The notes: generated from the sequence alone by a model not told the origin. Positions 19,052 through 28,090 are shown, counted from the first letter of the stretch. The stretch: 64,000 nt of DNA from Pseudomonas sp. RIT288 (GCF_000631985.1 NZ_JFYN01000003.1:124001-188000), one strand, 5' to 3'. Translations and numbers: made by a program.

Positions 19052-20443
19052 ATGCGACCGTTTTGGCTCGAGCAGGCCTTGCAGGCCGACCCATCCCCGA
19101 TGTGCGCGCCGCTGCAAGGCGAAGTACGCACCGACGTGTGCATCGTCGGCGGCGGCTACACCGGATTGTGGACGGCGATCATGCTCAAGCAGCAGAACCC
19201 GGAACTCGATGTGCTGCTGATCGAAGCCGACATCTGCGGCGCCGGCGCCAGTGGGCGCAACGGTGGTTGCGCGTTGTCGTGGTCAGCCAAGTATTTCACC
19301 CTCGAGCGGCTGTTCGGCGTCGAGGAGGCGGTGCGTCTGGTCAAGGAATCCGAGCGCAGCATTCACGCCATCGGCGCGTTCTGCGAACAGTACGGCGTCG
19401 ATGCCGATTACCGCCTCGACGGCACGTTGTACACCGCCACCAACAAGGCGCAGGTCGGTTCGACCGACGCCGTGATCGCTGCACTGGAGCGCAACGGCAT
19501 CAACTCCTTCAGCCAGCGTCCGGTGGCCGATGTGCAACGCATGGCCGGTTCCAGCAAGCATCTGGAGGGCTGGTTTTCGCCGGCAGCGGCCAGTGTGCAA
19601 CCGGGCAAACTGGTACGCGGCTTGCGTCGGGTGGCGTTGCAACTGGGCGTGAAGATCCACGAGAACACTGCGATGACCGGCCTGGAGGAGGGCCGTCCGG
19701 CGCGCATTCACACCGCTGGCGGCTGCGTGATTGCCGACCGCGTGGTACTGGCGATGAACGCGTGGATGGCCCGCGCTTTTCCGCAGTTCGAACGCAGCGT
19801 GGCGATTGTCTCCAGCGACATGCTGATCACCGAACCACGCCCGGATCTGCTGCAGGAGATCGGTTTGACCAGCGGCGTTACGGTGCTTGATTCGCGGATT
19901 TTCGTGCACTACTACCACAACACGCCGGACGGCCGGATCATGCTTGGCAAGGGTGGCAACACGTTTGCGTTTGGTGGGCGGATGTTGCCGGTGTTCGATC
20001 AGCCATCGCCCTATGCTGATTTGCTCAAGCGCAGCCTTGGGGAGTTTTTTCCGGCGTTTGCCGAGGTCAAGGTGGATGCGACCTGGAATGGGCCGTCGGA
20101 TCGCTCGGTCACCGGGTTGCCGTTTTTTGGGCAGATGAGTGCCAGTGGCAATGTGTTTTATGGTTTTGGTTATTCCGGCAGTGGCGTCGGGCCGTGTCAC
20201 ATGGGCGGGCAGATTCTTGCCTCGTTGGTGCAAGGGCTCGATAACCCCTGGACCCGTTCGCCATTGGTGAACGGGCCGCTGGGGTATTTTCCGCCGGAGC
20301 CGATTCGGTATCTGGGGTCGTTGATGGTGCGTAATGCGATTCGGCGCAAGGAGCGGGCTGAGGATCATGGGCGGCGGCCGCGGCATCTGGATGTGCGGTT
20401 GGCGAAGTTTGCGGCGGCGGCGGGGAAGGCTGACAAGGGGTGA
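19052..20443 (+). CDS. FAD-dependent amine oxidase (DAO family), likely phosphonate-associated
   Basis: A 463-residue D-amino-acid-oxidase-type flavoprotein. The FAD dinucleotide-binding motif CIVGGGYTGLWTAIML begins near residue 29, and SGRNGGCALSW and the C-terminal GFGYSGSGVGPCHMGGQILA complete the cofactor site. It resembles the GlyOx/PuuB-like oxidases that oxidise primary or secondary amines. It follows the GlpT-like transporter by 71 bases on the same strand. FAD oxidoreductases acting on 2-AEP or N-methylated 2-AEP have been described in bacterial phosphonate clusters; this gene is a good candidate, but an ordinary amine or amino-acid oxidase remains possible. Confidence 0.8.
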   Translation: MRPFWLEQALQADPSPMCAPLQGEVRTDVCIVGGGYTGLWTAIMLKQQNPELDVLLIEADICGAGASGRNGGCALSWSAKYFTLERLFGVEEAVRLVKESERSIHAIGAFCEQYGVDADYRLDGTLYTATNKAQVGSTDAVIAALERNGINSFSQRPVADVQRMAGSSKHLEGWFSPAAASVQPGKLVRGLRRVALQLGVKIHENTAMTGLEEGRPARIHTAGGCVIADRVVLAMNAWMARAFPQFERSVAIVSSDMLITEPRPDLLQEIGLTSGVTVLDSRIFVHYYHNTPDGRIMLGKGGNTFAFGGRMLPVFDQPSPYADLLKRSLGEFFPAFAEVKVDATWNGPSDRSVTGLPFFGQMSASGNVFYGFGYSGSGVGPCHMGGQILASLVQGLDNPWTRSPLVNGPLGYFPPEPIRYLGSLMVRNAIRRKERAEDHGRRPRHLDVRLAKFAAAAGKADKG

Positions 20444-20467
20444 TGGGGGGCTTTGATTGATGGGGAC

Positions 20468-20905
20468 ATATCCGTTGCTGCGGTAACGGCTGCTTTGGGT
20501 TCCGCCCTTACGGCGGGTCACTTTTGACAAACGCCTCAAAAGTAACCAAAAAGGCTTGCCCCGGCGTTCGGCTCTCGCCTTGGCTCGGGTTCCTTCGTTA
20601 CGGGGTTCATCCGGGGGCATCGCCTCCGGTTGGCTTCGCTGCACCTCCTCTCGATGTGTTTGGCTGCGCCAAACGTCGCTGCGCTCCTCCCCCCGGATAA
20701 ACCCCTCCACTCAGCCTGCCGATGGGGCCGGCACGGCAAGATCAAGAGCTCTCGGCGAGCTGACACTCGACCTGTGTAGGAGCTGCCGAAGGCTGCGATC
20801 TTTTGATCTTGATCTTGATCTTGATCTTGATCTTGATCTTGATCTTGATCTTGATCTTGATCTTGATCTTGATCTTGATCTTGTGGGAGCTGGCCTGCCA
20901 GCGAT
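20468..20905. repeat. Long composite intergenic repeat, copy B, with 13 GATCTT units
   Basis: Second copy of the element at 2869-3255, in the same orientation. It adds an extra block (CACTTTTGACAAACGCCTCAAAAGTAACC) absent or altered in copy A and carries a GATCTT microsatellite of 13 perfect units (20805-20882) in place of four. It ends in a GTGGGAGCTGGCCTGCCAGCGATGGC REP. The stretch 20444-21036 holds no credible gene: Asp-Gln or Asp-Leu repeat ORFs come only from the hexamer array. Confidence 0.85.
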
Positions 20906-21036
20906 GGCGCCCTCCCAGCCGACCAACCCCCAACTGCCCGCACCCAATCCAACTGTAGGAGTGAGCCTGCTCGCGATAGCGCCCTCCCAGCCAACCAGTG
21001 TCCGGCAGCTGTACTCAATTCCAATGTCTGCGGTGT

Positions 21037-22428
21037 TTACGGATCGACCCCGTGGAGCAGCCAATCGAGCAACAGGCTGCTGTCGCGCGGTGGTGGCGTT
21101 GCGTTCGGTGGCGCGGGACGCGGGTTGGCGAGACAGAGGATCGGTCGATCCGGGTCGCTGTCGAGGAAGCTCACCCACACCTCACTGCCGGCGCGGGGCA
21201 ACTGGTGGGCGGCGAGCCGGCCGGCGCTGGTCAGCGCGATCGGTAGCCACAGGCACGCAGACTCGGCTGTCTGCGTCGGCCAGAGACTGACGGCGATGCG
21301 CCCGCGATCATCGAGTGGCGCGGGCTGGCCGGGCGATCCCAGCACTCGTGCCAGGTGATAGCCGCCGATGTTCGGGCGCGGCTGCGCCAGGGGCGGGCGA
21401 AAGTCGCTCGACCAGGGCAGGGCGCTGAAGTCGTTTCGATAGCGATGCACGTCGGTTGTCGGATCGAGGATCGAGGGGTGCTGGCCTTGATGGTGCAGCT
21501 CGGTGATCAGCCATTGCTCGTTGAAGGCATTGATCGGGTGTTCGCTGATCTGCAACAGATGCCCGCTGCGCAACGCGCTGCAGTCGCCGGATCCCCGGAT
21601 CGTGCGCGACTGGCAGCGCTGACGCTGCAGATGGCGCCGGCTGCGTTGTTCGGTGTGGCGCTGGTCGCTCGACAGGTTCAGTGGCGTGAGCGCGGGCACG
21701 GGGTGGTTGGCCGCGTCTGCGATGATGACCGCCTGGCCTCGGTTGCGAATGCCGGGCGCGGCCATGACCGGTGTCGCGTCATGGCGCTGCAGCAGCGTGC
21801 TGATGCGAGGTGATCGCGTGTCGTCGGTTACGGCAAACGGCACTGGCAGCGGTTCCTGCGGCAGGCTGAGGTTGTCATCGGCAAACACCAGCACATGCCC
21901 GTTCGGGTGATGTTCGAAGTGGTAGTGAATGCCTTCCTCCTCACACAGCCGTTGCACGAAGGCCAGGTCGCTTTCCTCGTATTGCAGGCAAAATTCCCGT
22001 GGCGGGTATTGGCCGACGCTCATCTCGATCCGGTAACTGTCCGCCGGCAGCTGATGTTCTTCGAGCAGTTGCGCAAGGATCGCCGGCACGCTTGCTTGCA
22101 CGAAGACCCGGCGCCGCGGCGACTGCTCCAGATTCAGCAGCATCGGGACCAGAATCAGCCGGTAGCCGATGCGGTGGCTGGCGCGATGCTCGCAACTGAC
22201 GCTGTGGATCAGGCCGTGAATCCCGTGATCGGTACCCAGGTGCAGGAACGCTGGTTGGCGCAGCAGGCTGCCGGGGGGCAACGCCGGCGCCAGACCGATC
22301 ACTTCAATCTCGAAGCGAAACGGCTGATTGAGTGCTTCCCTGCCGCTGAAACGCAAGACCGGCAGGCACAGCGGGCCGTCGGTCAGGGTCAGGGTCAGGG
22401 TGAACGGGCTATCCTTGTCATTGAGCAT
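21037..22428 (-). CDS. vgrG: VgrG-like type VI secretion spike protein, short orphan
   Basis: A ~463-residue VgrG relative. The gp27-like part is seen in FRFEIEVIGLA, RVFVQASVPAILAQLLEEHQLP, QYEESDLAFVQRLCEEEGIHYHFEH; the gp5 OB-fold shows as ARVLGSPG...DDRGRIAVSLWP, WLPI, GSEVWVSFLDSDPDRPIL. The protein ends ~25 residues after the OB-fold, so the usual needle-like beta-helix and any C-terminal effector are missing (typical VgrG is 600-900 residues). No T6SS core gene, PAAR, adaptor or effector is adjacent; downstream lies only the composite repeat. The ATG at 22428 is chosen; a GTG at 22482 would add 18 residues, and neither has a good ribosome site. Confidence 0.8.
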   Translation of the reverse strand: MLNDKDSPFTLTLTLTDGPLCLPVLRFSGREALNQPFRFEIEVIGLAPALPPGSLLRQPAFLHLGTDHGIHGLIHSVSCEHRASHRIGYRLILVPMLLNLEQSPRRRVFVQASVPAILAQLLEEHQLPADSYRIEMSVGQYPPREFCLQYEESDLAFVQRLCEEEGIHYHFEHHPNGHVLVFADDNLSLPQEPLPVPFAVTDDTRSPRISTLLQRHDATPVMAAPGIRNRGQAVIIADAANHPVPALTPLNLSSDQRHTEQRSRRHLQRQRCQSRTIRGSGDCSALRSGHLLQISEHPINAFNEQWLITELHHQGQHPSILDPTTDVHRYRNDFSALPWSSDFRPPLAQPRPNIGGYHLARVLGSPGQPAPLDDRGRIAVSLWPTQTAESACLWLPIALTSAGRLAAHQLPRAGSEVWVSFLDSDPDRPILCLANPRPAPPNATPPPRDSSLLLDWLLHGVDP

Positions 22429-22647
22429 TCGTACGGGCTCTGTGGGCAATACGGACGGCAGAGGGTACGAAAACGCGAGCACGAATGGTCATGGCTGGTG
22501 GGCTTTTCAGAATCGCCCTACAAGTCGTGGTGAAGATGTCGATCCAACAATGATTTTTTTGGTCGATTGCCGACTTTAGGCCGTATAAACTTGGCGCCAC
22601 GCGTCGGCCAATAGATGTCTCGGCGCCACAGATCAAGAGAGTGAGTA

Positions 22648-23352
22648 ATGGGCGCACAGTGGAAGGTTAAACACAAAGAAGCGGCAGCCAACGCCAAGGG
22701 CAAGATCTTCGGCAAACTGGTGAAAGAAATCACCATCGCTGCCCGCAACGGTGCCGATACCGCCACCAACGCACACCTGCGTCTGGTGGTCGAACAGGCC
22801 AAGAAAGCCTCGATGCCCAAGGAAACCCTGGACCGCGCCATCAAGAAAGGCGCCGGCCTGCTGGGCGAAACCGTGCAATACCACCGTGTGACGTACGAAG
22901 GTTTCGCACCGCATCAGGTTCCGTTGATCGTCGAGTGCGTCACCGACAACATCAACCGTACCGTTGCGGAAATCCGCGTGGCGTTCCGCAAGGGCCAACT
23001 GGGTGCTTCCGGTTCGGTGGCCTGGGACTTCAACCACGTCGGCATGATCGAAGCGTCGCCGGACACCCCGGACGCCGATCCGGAAATGGCCGCGATCGAG
23101 GCCGGTGCTCAGGACTTCGAACCGGGCGAAGAGGGCGCGACCCTGTTCCTGACCGATCCGACCGACCTCGACGCCGTGCAGAAAGCGTTGCCTGAGCAAG
23201 GTTTCACTGTGCTGTCGGCCAAACTCGGCTACCAGCCGAAGAACCCGGTCAGCGGCCTGAGCGACGAGCAGATGGCTGAAGTTGAAGCGTTCCTGGAAGG
23301 CCTCGACAACCACGACGACGTGCAGGACATGTTTGTCGGTCTGGCGGGCTAA
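22648..23352 (+). CDS. YebC/PmpR-family protein (YeeN-like paralogue)
   Basis: A 234-residue TACO1/YebC-family protein: [29 protein letters not shown] at the start, RAIKKGAG and the closing [10 protein letters not shown] region are family hallmarks. Members have been described as transcription regulators and, more recently, as ribosome-associated factors that relieve stalling at polyproline stretches. The [11 protein letters not shown] start, rather than MAGHSKWANIKH, marks the second, YeeN-like subgroup, so this is probably not the gene beside ruvC. It is monocistronic, ending directly at a REPIN. Confidence 0.9.
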   Translation: MGAQWKVKHKEAAANAKGKIFGKLVKEITIAARNGADTATNAHLRLVVEQAKKASMPKETLDRAIKKGAGLLGETVQYHRVTYEGFAPHQVPLIVECVTDNINRTVAEIRVAFRKGQLGASGSVAWDFNHVGMIEASPDTPDADPEMAAIEAGAQDFEPGEEGATLFLTDPTDLDAVQKALPEQGFTVLSAKLGYQPKNPVSGLSDEQMAEVEAFLEGLDNHDDVQDMFVGLAG

Positions 23353-23432
23353 GATCAAAAGATCGCAGCCTGCGGCAGCTCCTACAGGGTTATGTGTACA
23401 CCTGTAGGAGCTGCCGCAGGCTGCGATCTTTT
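23352..23432. repeat. REPIN / bidirectional terminator between YebC and LRR-kinase genes
   Basis: Arms AGATCGCAGCCTGCGGCAGC and GCTGCCGCAGGCTGCGATCT flank a short loop and end in T runs. It overlaps the YebC stop codon and lies before the stop of the convergent kinase gene, so it probably terminates both. Confidence 0.85.
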
Positions 23433-23434
23433 TG

Positions 23435-24748
23435 TCATTGTGTGTGCAATACCTGAATCACTTCGCTGAACCCCGGCCGCGCCAGCACATCCGCCTGACA
23501 GCAACGCTGTTCCAGCGCTTGCAGCCGCTCGCGTCGTTCATCGCTCAACCCTGAGTCGATGCGCGCCAGCAATTCCCCGAGCAGAACCCCGAACGCCCGC
23601 ACTTCGATGCGTTGCAGTGCCCGGGTTTCCAGGTTGTCGGTGGTGGCATGGAATGACGCCGCGCCGAAATCTCCCAGCAAGCAATCGCCCTGATCGTTCA
23701 ACAGAATGTTGTGGCCGTAGAGGTCGCCGTGAGTGATGCCCTGTTGATGCAGATGTTCGGCTGCCGAAGCGATGCCTTGGGCGATGTTCAATGCCACTTC
23801 GGCACTGAAGCGGCAATCTTCGGCATACACATCCCGCGAGCAGCTCGCCAGGCTCGGCAATGCCGCCAGGTTACCAAAGCTTGGGTCGATCAGTTGCATC
23901 ACCAGCCCCTGTTGGCCATCAGGATGCCCGTGAATACGGCCTTCCACGCGGATCAGGTTCGGGTGCAGGCCGGCGGTGATGCAGGCGTTCATCTCGTGCA
24001 GCGGCGAACCGTCGCTGGTCATTTCACCTTTATAGAGCTTCACCGCGACCGGCAATTGCGAGCCGTCGGCGCGCTGCCACTGCGCCCGGGAAATCACCCC
24101 CGACGCGCCTTCGCCCAGGCGTTGTTCCAGACGCAGCGCCGACCAGTCGATCAGCGGCGTGGCTTCCAGCGCGGCGGCATCGGCCTCGTTTTCCAGCGGA
24201 TTACCGGCGTACGCCAGCCAGGTCAGGCTCGGCAGGGTCAGCAGCCACTGCGGCAGTTCAGGCAGGCGATTGGCGGCGATGCGGATCAGCTCCAGGCGAT
24301 GGCACTGGCTCATGGAGGCTGGCAGCGCTTGCAGGCGATTGCCGGCCAGCAGCAGTTTTTGCAGATAAGGCCGCTCACCCAGCTCCGTCGGCAGAGTTTC
24401 GATGCAGTTGTCGGTCAGGATCAACCAGCGCAGCAGCGGCGGCAGTGCTGCGCCCGGCACGTGGCTGATGCGATTGGCCTTGAAGCCGATCATCGTCAGC
24501 GCCGCGCATTTTCCGACACATTCCGGCACCTCGGTGAAGCGGTTGTCCGAGCAGAACAGTATGCGCATCCTGGTCAGGCGATGCAGATCATCGGGCAGAC
24601 TGCTCAAGGCGTTGCCGCTGAGGTTGAGCACCTCCAGCGTATCGGCCAGCTCGAAAATCTCCCGGGGGAACTCGGTCAGTCCGCAAGACAGATCCAGCCG
24701 GGTAATGCCCGACAACTCGCCGGCGCGCAATTGAGCAAGGGTGTGCAT
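23435..24748 (-). CDS. Leucine-rich-repeat protein with eukaryote-like Ser/Thr kinase domain
   Basis: A 437-residue cytoplasmic protein. About residues 12-190 hold some eight LRR units (LDLSCGLTEFP, LEVLNLSGNALSSLP, LQKLLLAGNRLQALP). About residues 200-437 form a Hanks-type kinase: glycine loop LGEGASGV (211-218), VAVKLYK (Lys237), catalytic loop HGDLYGHN (Asp342, lacking the Arg of HRD) and DFGAAS (Asp360). All core catalytic residues seem present, so activity is possible; HGD-type loops occur in a minority of kinases. The start at 24748 (MHTLAQLRAGEL) is preferred to an upstream one because the extra 18 residues look non-coding. No partner phosphatase is nearby. Confidence 0.88.
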   Translation of the reverse strand: MHTLAQLRAGELSGITRLDLSCGLTEFPREIFELADTLEVLNLSGNALSSLPDDLHRLTRMRILFCSDNRFTEVPECVGKCAALTMIGFKANRISHVPGAALPPLLRWLILTDNCIETLPTELGERPYLQKLLLAGNRLQALPASMSQCHRLELIRIAANRLPELPQWLLTLPSLTWLAYAGNPLENEADAAALEATPLIDWSALRLEQRLGEGASGVISRAQWQRADGSQLPVAVKLYKGEMTSDGSPLHEMNACITAGLHPNLIRVEGRIHGHPDGQQGLVMQLIDPSFGNLAALPSLASCSRDVYAEDCRFSAEVALNIAQGIASAAEHLHQQGITHGDLYGHNILLNDQGDCLLGDFGAASFHATTDNLETRALQRIEVRAFGVLLGELLARIDSGLSDERRERLQALEQRCCQADVLARPGFSEVIQVLHTQ

Positions 24749-24857
24749 GTGGATGTTCACTATCAAAGGAAAGAAGCGCCGGGCGCTCGGAATGGGCGAC
24801 ATGATAACGGCAACGCCGGGATTTGCATTGACTTGAACTGGAGGCCCCTCTAATTCC

Positions 24858-24946
24858 CGTGGGAGCGAGCCTGCTCGCGAAGGCGAAGTGTCAATTGGCG
24901 AAATATTGGCTGACAGGACGCTTTCGCGAGCAGGCTCGCTCCCACA
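24858..24946. repeat. REPIN (GTGGGAGCGAGCCTGCTCGCGAA family)
   Basis: Inverted arms GTGGGAGCGAGCCTGCTCGC and GCGAGCAGGCTCGCTCCCAC surround ~45 bases. It lies between the ATPase stop codon and the upstream region of the kinase gene. Confidence 0.88.
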
Positions 24947-24961
24947 AGGGACTTGAGTTGG

Positions 24962-26083
24962 TCAGTGGGTTTCCTGTAACTGCCCCAGACGACTGCGGGT
25001 TCGGGCCAGGTCGATGGCATTGCCGCCAAGCGCCTCGCGCAGTGGCAAGCGGCTGAGCAGGGTCAGGTGTTTGTCCTGGTCGTAGAGCACGTCGATCAGG
25101 TTGATGAAGCGCTGTTGCGCAGCGATCGAGCACTCACCCAGTTCCGGCAGGTCATCGATGATCCAGTGGTCGAAATGTCGACACAGCTCCAGATAATCCA
25201 TCACTGCCGTTGGTTGCTCACACACGTCGTTGAAGGTGAAACCGACGGTGCGGCCTTCGCACAGCCGTGCCTGAAAGTGCCGGATGCCCACCGGCAGGGC
25301 AATCGTCGGCGCGTCCTGCGGCGGCAGGTTCAAGGCCTGGCGCTGGGTCGCGGTGGCCGGCCACACATAGTGGCCCTGGGTGAACAACTGATGCGCATGA
25401 TTGCTCGCCTGACCGCGGTAATCATGAGGACCGCCCACTTCCATGATCTGCATGCGGGCGTTGATCAAGTCGATCACCGGTTTGAAACGCGCGTGATAGA
25501 GCGGGTTGGGCAGCAAGCCTTCCGGTGGATAGTTGGAGGTCACCAGCAGCAGGATGCCGCGCTGGAACAAGGCCTTGAACAGGCGGGTGATGAGCATCGC
25601 ATCGCCGATGTCATGCACATGGAATTCGTCGAAACACAGTACCCGGCAGTCGTGTAGCAGCTCATCGAGGGTGACATCGAGGGCATCGTCCTGTTCGCGA
25701 TGCTCGAACATGCCCTGATGCAGACGGGCGAAAAATGCATGGAAATGCACGCGCTGCTTCTGCGCGGTGGGCAGAGCCTGGAAAAATCCGTCGAGCAGCC
25801 AGCTCTTGCCGCGTCCGACCGCACCATGCAGGTACAGGCTCGGCGGCGTTTGCGGCTTGGCGCCGAACAACAGGCTGGCCTGCTGCGCCATGCAATCGAT
25901 CACGCGCTGCTGGCTGTGGCTGAGGGTGTAACCCTGGCCATGGGCCTTGTGTCGGAAATATTCGCGGATCGACTGGGCATTCGCGTCATGCCCTGCATGC
26001 GCTGGCCGGCCCTGGGCGAACCAGCGGCGCAACGCCGACCAGCGTTGGGTCAGTGGCGATCGTTTGGGCGCTCGAGAGGGCAC
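24962..26083 (-). CDS. AFG1/ZapE-family ATPase (paralogue)
   Basis: A ~373-residue AAA+-like ATPase: Walker A GAVGRGKSWLLD (about residues 88-99), Walker B VLCFDEFHVHDIGDAML, sensor LLVTSNYPPEGLLPNPL, and SRLPLREAL near the end. ZapE/AFG1 proteins act on Z-ring stability in E. coli and on membrane-protein turnover in mitochondria. The divergent N-terminus suggests this is the second pseudomonad paralogue rather than the canonical ZapE. Start is GTG at 26083; no good ribosome site is visible and the true start may lie slightly downstream. It is divergent from the fimbrial operon. Confidence 0.85.
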   Translation of the reverse strand: MPSRAPKRSPLTQRWSALRRWFAQGRPAHAGHDANAQSIREYFRHKAHGQGYTLSHSQQRVIDCMAQQASLLFGAKPQTPPSLYLHGAVGRGKSWLLDGFFQALPTAQKQRVHFHAFFARLHQGMFEHREQDDALDVTLDELLHDCRVLCFDEFHVHDIGDAMLITRLFKALFQRGILLLVTSNYPPEGLLPNPLYHARFKPVIDLINARMQIMEVGGPHDYRGQASNHAHQLFTQGHYVWPATATQRQALNLPPQDAPTIALPVGIRHFQARLCEGRTVGFTFNDVCEQPTAVMDYLELCRHFDHWIIDDLPELGECSIAAQQRFINLIDVLYDQDKHLTLLSRLPLREALGGNAIDLARTRSRLGQLQETH

Positions 26084-26369
26084 TGGGCAGTCACTCCGTG
26101 TTCATCAGACCGGCGCCCGGGAGCGCGGCACCGTAGTGTAACCAGAGGCGGCGCCCGGCTTCCATCGCGGCGCGTCGACTGTGGGCGATCACTGAACAAA
26201 TTTATGCGGGACGTACAGCTATTTTCAGCGATGTAATTCGCCGTGTTGCCAAACTTTCGAAACATATTCCGGCAGATCCATGGATCCAATCGACTGGCGG
26301 ATTCGTTGACCGTTGCTAATCTGAAACACAGTAACGTCATCCGGGTGTTCCCTCACAAGGAATGGGGCA

Positions 26370-26891
26370 GTGATTACACGTGTGGTGGTGGGCCTGCTCG
26401 GCTTGCTTGGGGCCTCGGTGCATGCGGCGGATCTTCAGGTCGAAGTCCGCGTTGACGTGCAGCGTGGCTGCCAACTGATCGGCCAGCAGCGCGAGGCGGG
26501 TATCGAACAGCTGGGTGTGCTGGATTTCGGCAGTACTGCGCGTCTCGATGATCCGGCCGGGCCACTGGGTGCGGCGCTGACCAATCAGCGTCTGCCGCGC
26601 CTGGAGTGCAACCCCGACACGCCGTATCAACTGCGGGTCGACGGTGGCCTGCATGGCGGGGTTGGAGAGGTTCGCTACATGGCGGGGGCGGCGGGGAGCA
26701 AGCCGATTCCTTACCGGCTGTATCAGGACGCGGCGCGCCGGGTGCCGCTGGTGGTGGACGTACCGGTCAGCGGCCGGGTGCCGGACACCGGCACGGTGGA
26801 GCTGCCGCTGTATGCACGGATCGAGCGCCTGGCGCAGGTGCCGCAGGTCAGCCGCTATTCGGATCTGGTCAAGGTCACCGTGACCTGGTGA
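26370..26891 (+). CDS. Spore coat U domain pilin subunit 1 (Csu-type)
   Basis: A 173-residue secreted subunit starting with GTG at 26370, behind AAGGA. A signal peptide ends near VHAADL (residues 18-22). Family marks are an early Cys (RGCQLIG), LGVLDFGS, LECNPDTPYQLRVDGGLH, a PIPYRLYQD segment and the C-terminal beta-strand SDLVKVTVTW that completes a neighbouring subunit by donor-strand exchange. It is the first gene of a six- to seven-gene chaperone-usher operon of the archaic (sigma/Csu) class. It is the most divergent of the four small subunits and may be a minor pilin. Confidence 0.88.
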   Translation: MITRVVVGLLGLLGASVHAADLQVEVRVDVQRGCQLIGQQREAGIEQLGVLDFGSTARLDDPAGPLGAALTNQRLPRLECNPDTPYQLRVDGGLHGGVGEVRYMAGAAGSKPIPYRLYQDAARRVPLVVDVPVSGRVPDTGTVELPLYARIERLAQVPQVSRYSDLVKVTVTW

Positions 26892-26995
26892 GTGCAGCAT
26901 TTCAGGCAATTCGCTGGAGGCGGATTGCGCAGGGAAGGGGCGTTCAATGCAGAACGCAAGGTACGCAGGCATCCTGAAGGAGTAGGACGGACGCA

Positions 26996-27529
26996 ATGAC
27001 AGGCAAGCACTGGATGGTCATCGCCACGGGTACGTTGCTGTTGCTCGCTGACGACGCACAGGCGGCAATCAGCGGGCAGATCAATGCGCGGCTGATCCTG
27101 ATCGCCGGGTGCGAAGTCACCAACAGCGCCACCCCGGCGATCCCGGTGAGCAATCTGGGTACCCTCGATTTCGGTCAGCAGGGGCCGACCTGGAACGCGC
27201 CAATCAAGGCCAGTCTCGACGGTGACAGCAGCAGCAAGCTGAATGTCGCCTGCAACCCCTCGGTCACCGGATTCACCGTCACCATCGATGGCGGCAGCCA
27301 CGGTGACGGCACCACGCGCCGTCTGAGCAACGGGCGTCAGACCCTGCCTTACCAACTCTTTCTGGATGCCTCCGGCAGCCAGCGCTACAGCATCGGTCAA
27401 CAACACAATTTCGCTGTCACCAGCGGTGCGCAAATACCGATTCCGGTGTTTGGCACGGTGGTGGCGAATACCCGCGCGGTACCGGCAGGTGTCTATACCG
27501 ACACGCTGACGGTGACGCTCGACTGGTAA
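26996..27529 (+). CDS. Spore coat U domain pilin subunit 2
   Basis: A 177-residue subunit with a strong AAGGAG site 15 bases upstream of ATG 26996. Signal peptide: MTGKHWMVIATGTLLLLADDAQA, cleavage near residue 23. Mature part begins with AISGQINARLILIAGCEV and contains LGTLDFGQQG, NVACNPSVTGFTVTIDGG and a C-terminal YTDTLTVTLDW strand. The pattern equals CsuA/B- and CsuA-like subunits in Acinetobacter and pseudomonads. The gap of 104 bases to subunit 1 is longer than the later gaps, but no terminator is evident. Confidence 0.9.
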   Translation: MTGKHWMVIATGTLLLLADDAQAAISGQINARLILIAGCEVTNSATPAIPVSNLGTLDFGQQGPTWNAPIKASLDGDSSSKLNVACNPSVTGFTVTIDGGSHGDGTTRRLSNGRQTLPYQLFLDASGSQRYSIGQQHNFAVTSGAQIPIPVFGTVVANTRAVPAGVYTDTLTVTLDW

Positions 27530-27549
27530 CCCCGTAGAGGACGGACACC

Positions 27550-28086
27550 ATGCGCAAGTTTGCATCAAGGATAGGTTTGTCGTTGCTCGGCCTGACGCTG
27601 GTTTCCAGTGCCAACGCCGCTACCACGGTCACCGGCCAGATCACCGCCAGCCTGACTCTGATCAGCAGCTGTCAGGTCAACGGTACCGGCGGTGATACCG
27701 GGCTGAACTTCGGTGCGCTGAACTTCGGCACCGCCAACAGCCTGTTCACCACCGCCAGCGGGCAAGTGTTGGGCGGTGGCGGCGGGGCGTTGTCGATTCT
27801 CTGCTCCAGTGGCACGACTCCGGTGGTCAAGGTGCGCGCCGGTGCTCACGACGGGCAGTCGCCGGGCGGCGCTCGTGCGCTGTACGACGGTGTCGCCAAC
27901 TACGTGCCGTACGATTTCTACACCGATGCCGGACATTCGCAGCTGCTGCCGATCGACGGCACGATCAACCTGGCGACCAGCACTGGCGTGGCGCAGACGG
28001 TGAATATCTACGGTCAGGCGGTGGGCAAGGCTGGACTGCCGGCCGGGACTTACACCGACACCGTCGCTGTCGAACTGACGTTCTGA
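27550..28086 (+). CDS. Spore coat U domain pilin subunit 3, probable major pilin (CsuA/B-like)
   Basis: A 178-residue subunit 20 bases after subunit 2. Signal peptide ends at SANAATT (about residue 23). The mature protein begins TTVTGQITASLTLISSCQV and has LNFGALNFGTAN, two cysteines for the disulfide, a glycine-rich loop and the closing YTDTVAVELTF strand. The donor-strand-like N-terminal hydrophobic segment and small-residue content resemble CsuA/B, the main rod subunit of archaic pili, so it is the best candidate for the shaft. Confidence 0.9.
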   Translation: MRKFASRIGLSLLGLTLVSSANAATTVTGQITASLTLISSCQVNGTGGDTGLNFGALNFGTANSLFTTASGQVLGGGGGALSILCSSGTTPVVKVRAGAHDGQSPGGARALYDGVANYVPYDFYTDAGHSQLLPIDGTINLATSTGVAQTVNIYGQAVGKAGLPAGTYTDTVAVELTF

Positions 28087-28090
28087 TGCC

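Noticed and set aside
20805..20882. CRISPR-like tandem repeat
   Set aside because: The unit is six bases with no spacers; it is a microsatellite, and no cas gene is present.
20536..21024. ORFs encoding long Asp-Gln, Asp-Leu or Ile-Lys repeats across the hexamer array
   Set aside because: They arise only because the GATCTT unit is a multiple of three and is open in several frames on both strands. No ribosome site and no conservation with copy A, where only four units exist.
26306..26340. TTGACC-type promoter before the fimbrial operon
   Set aside because: The -35-like hexamer is present but no convincing -10 element lies at the right distance.
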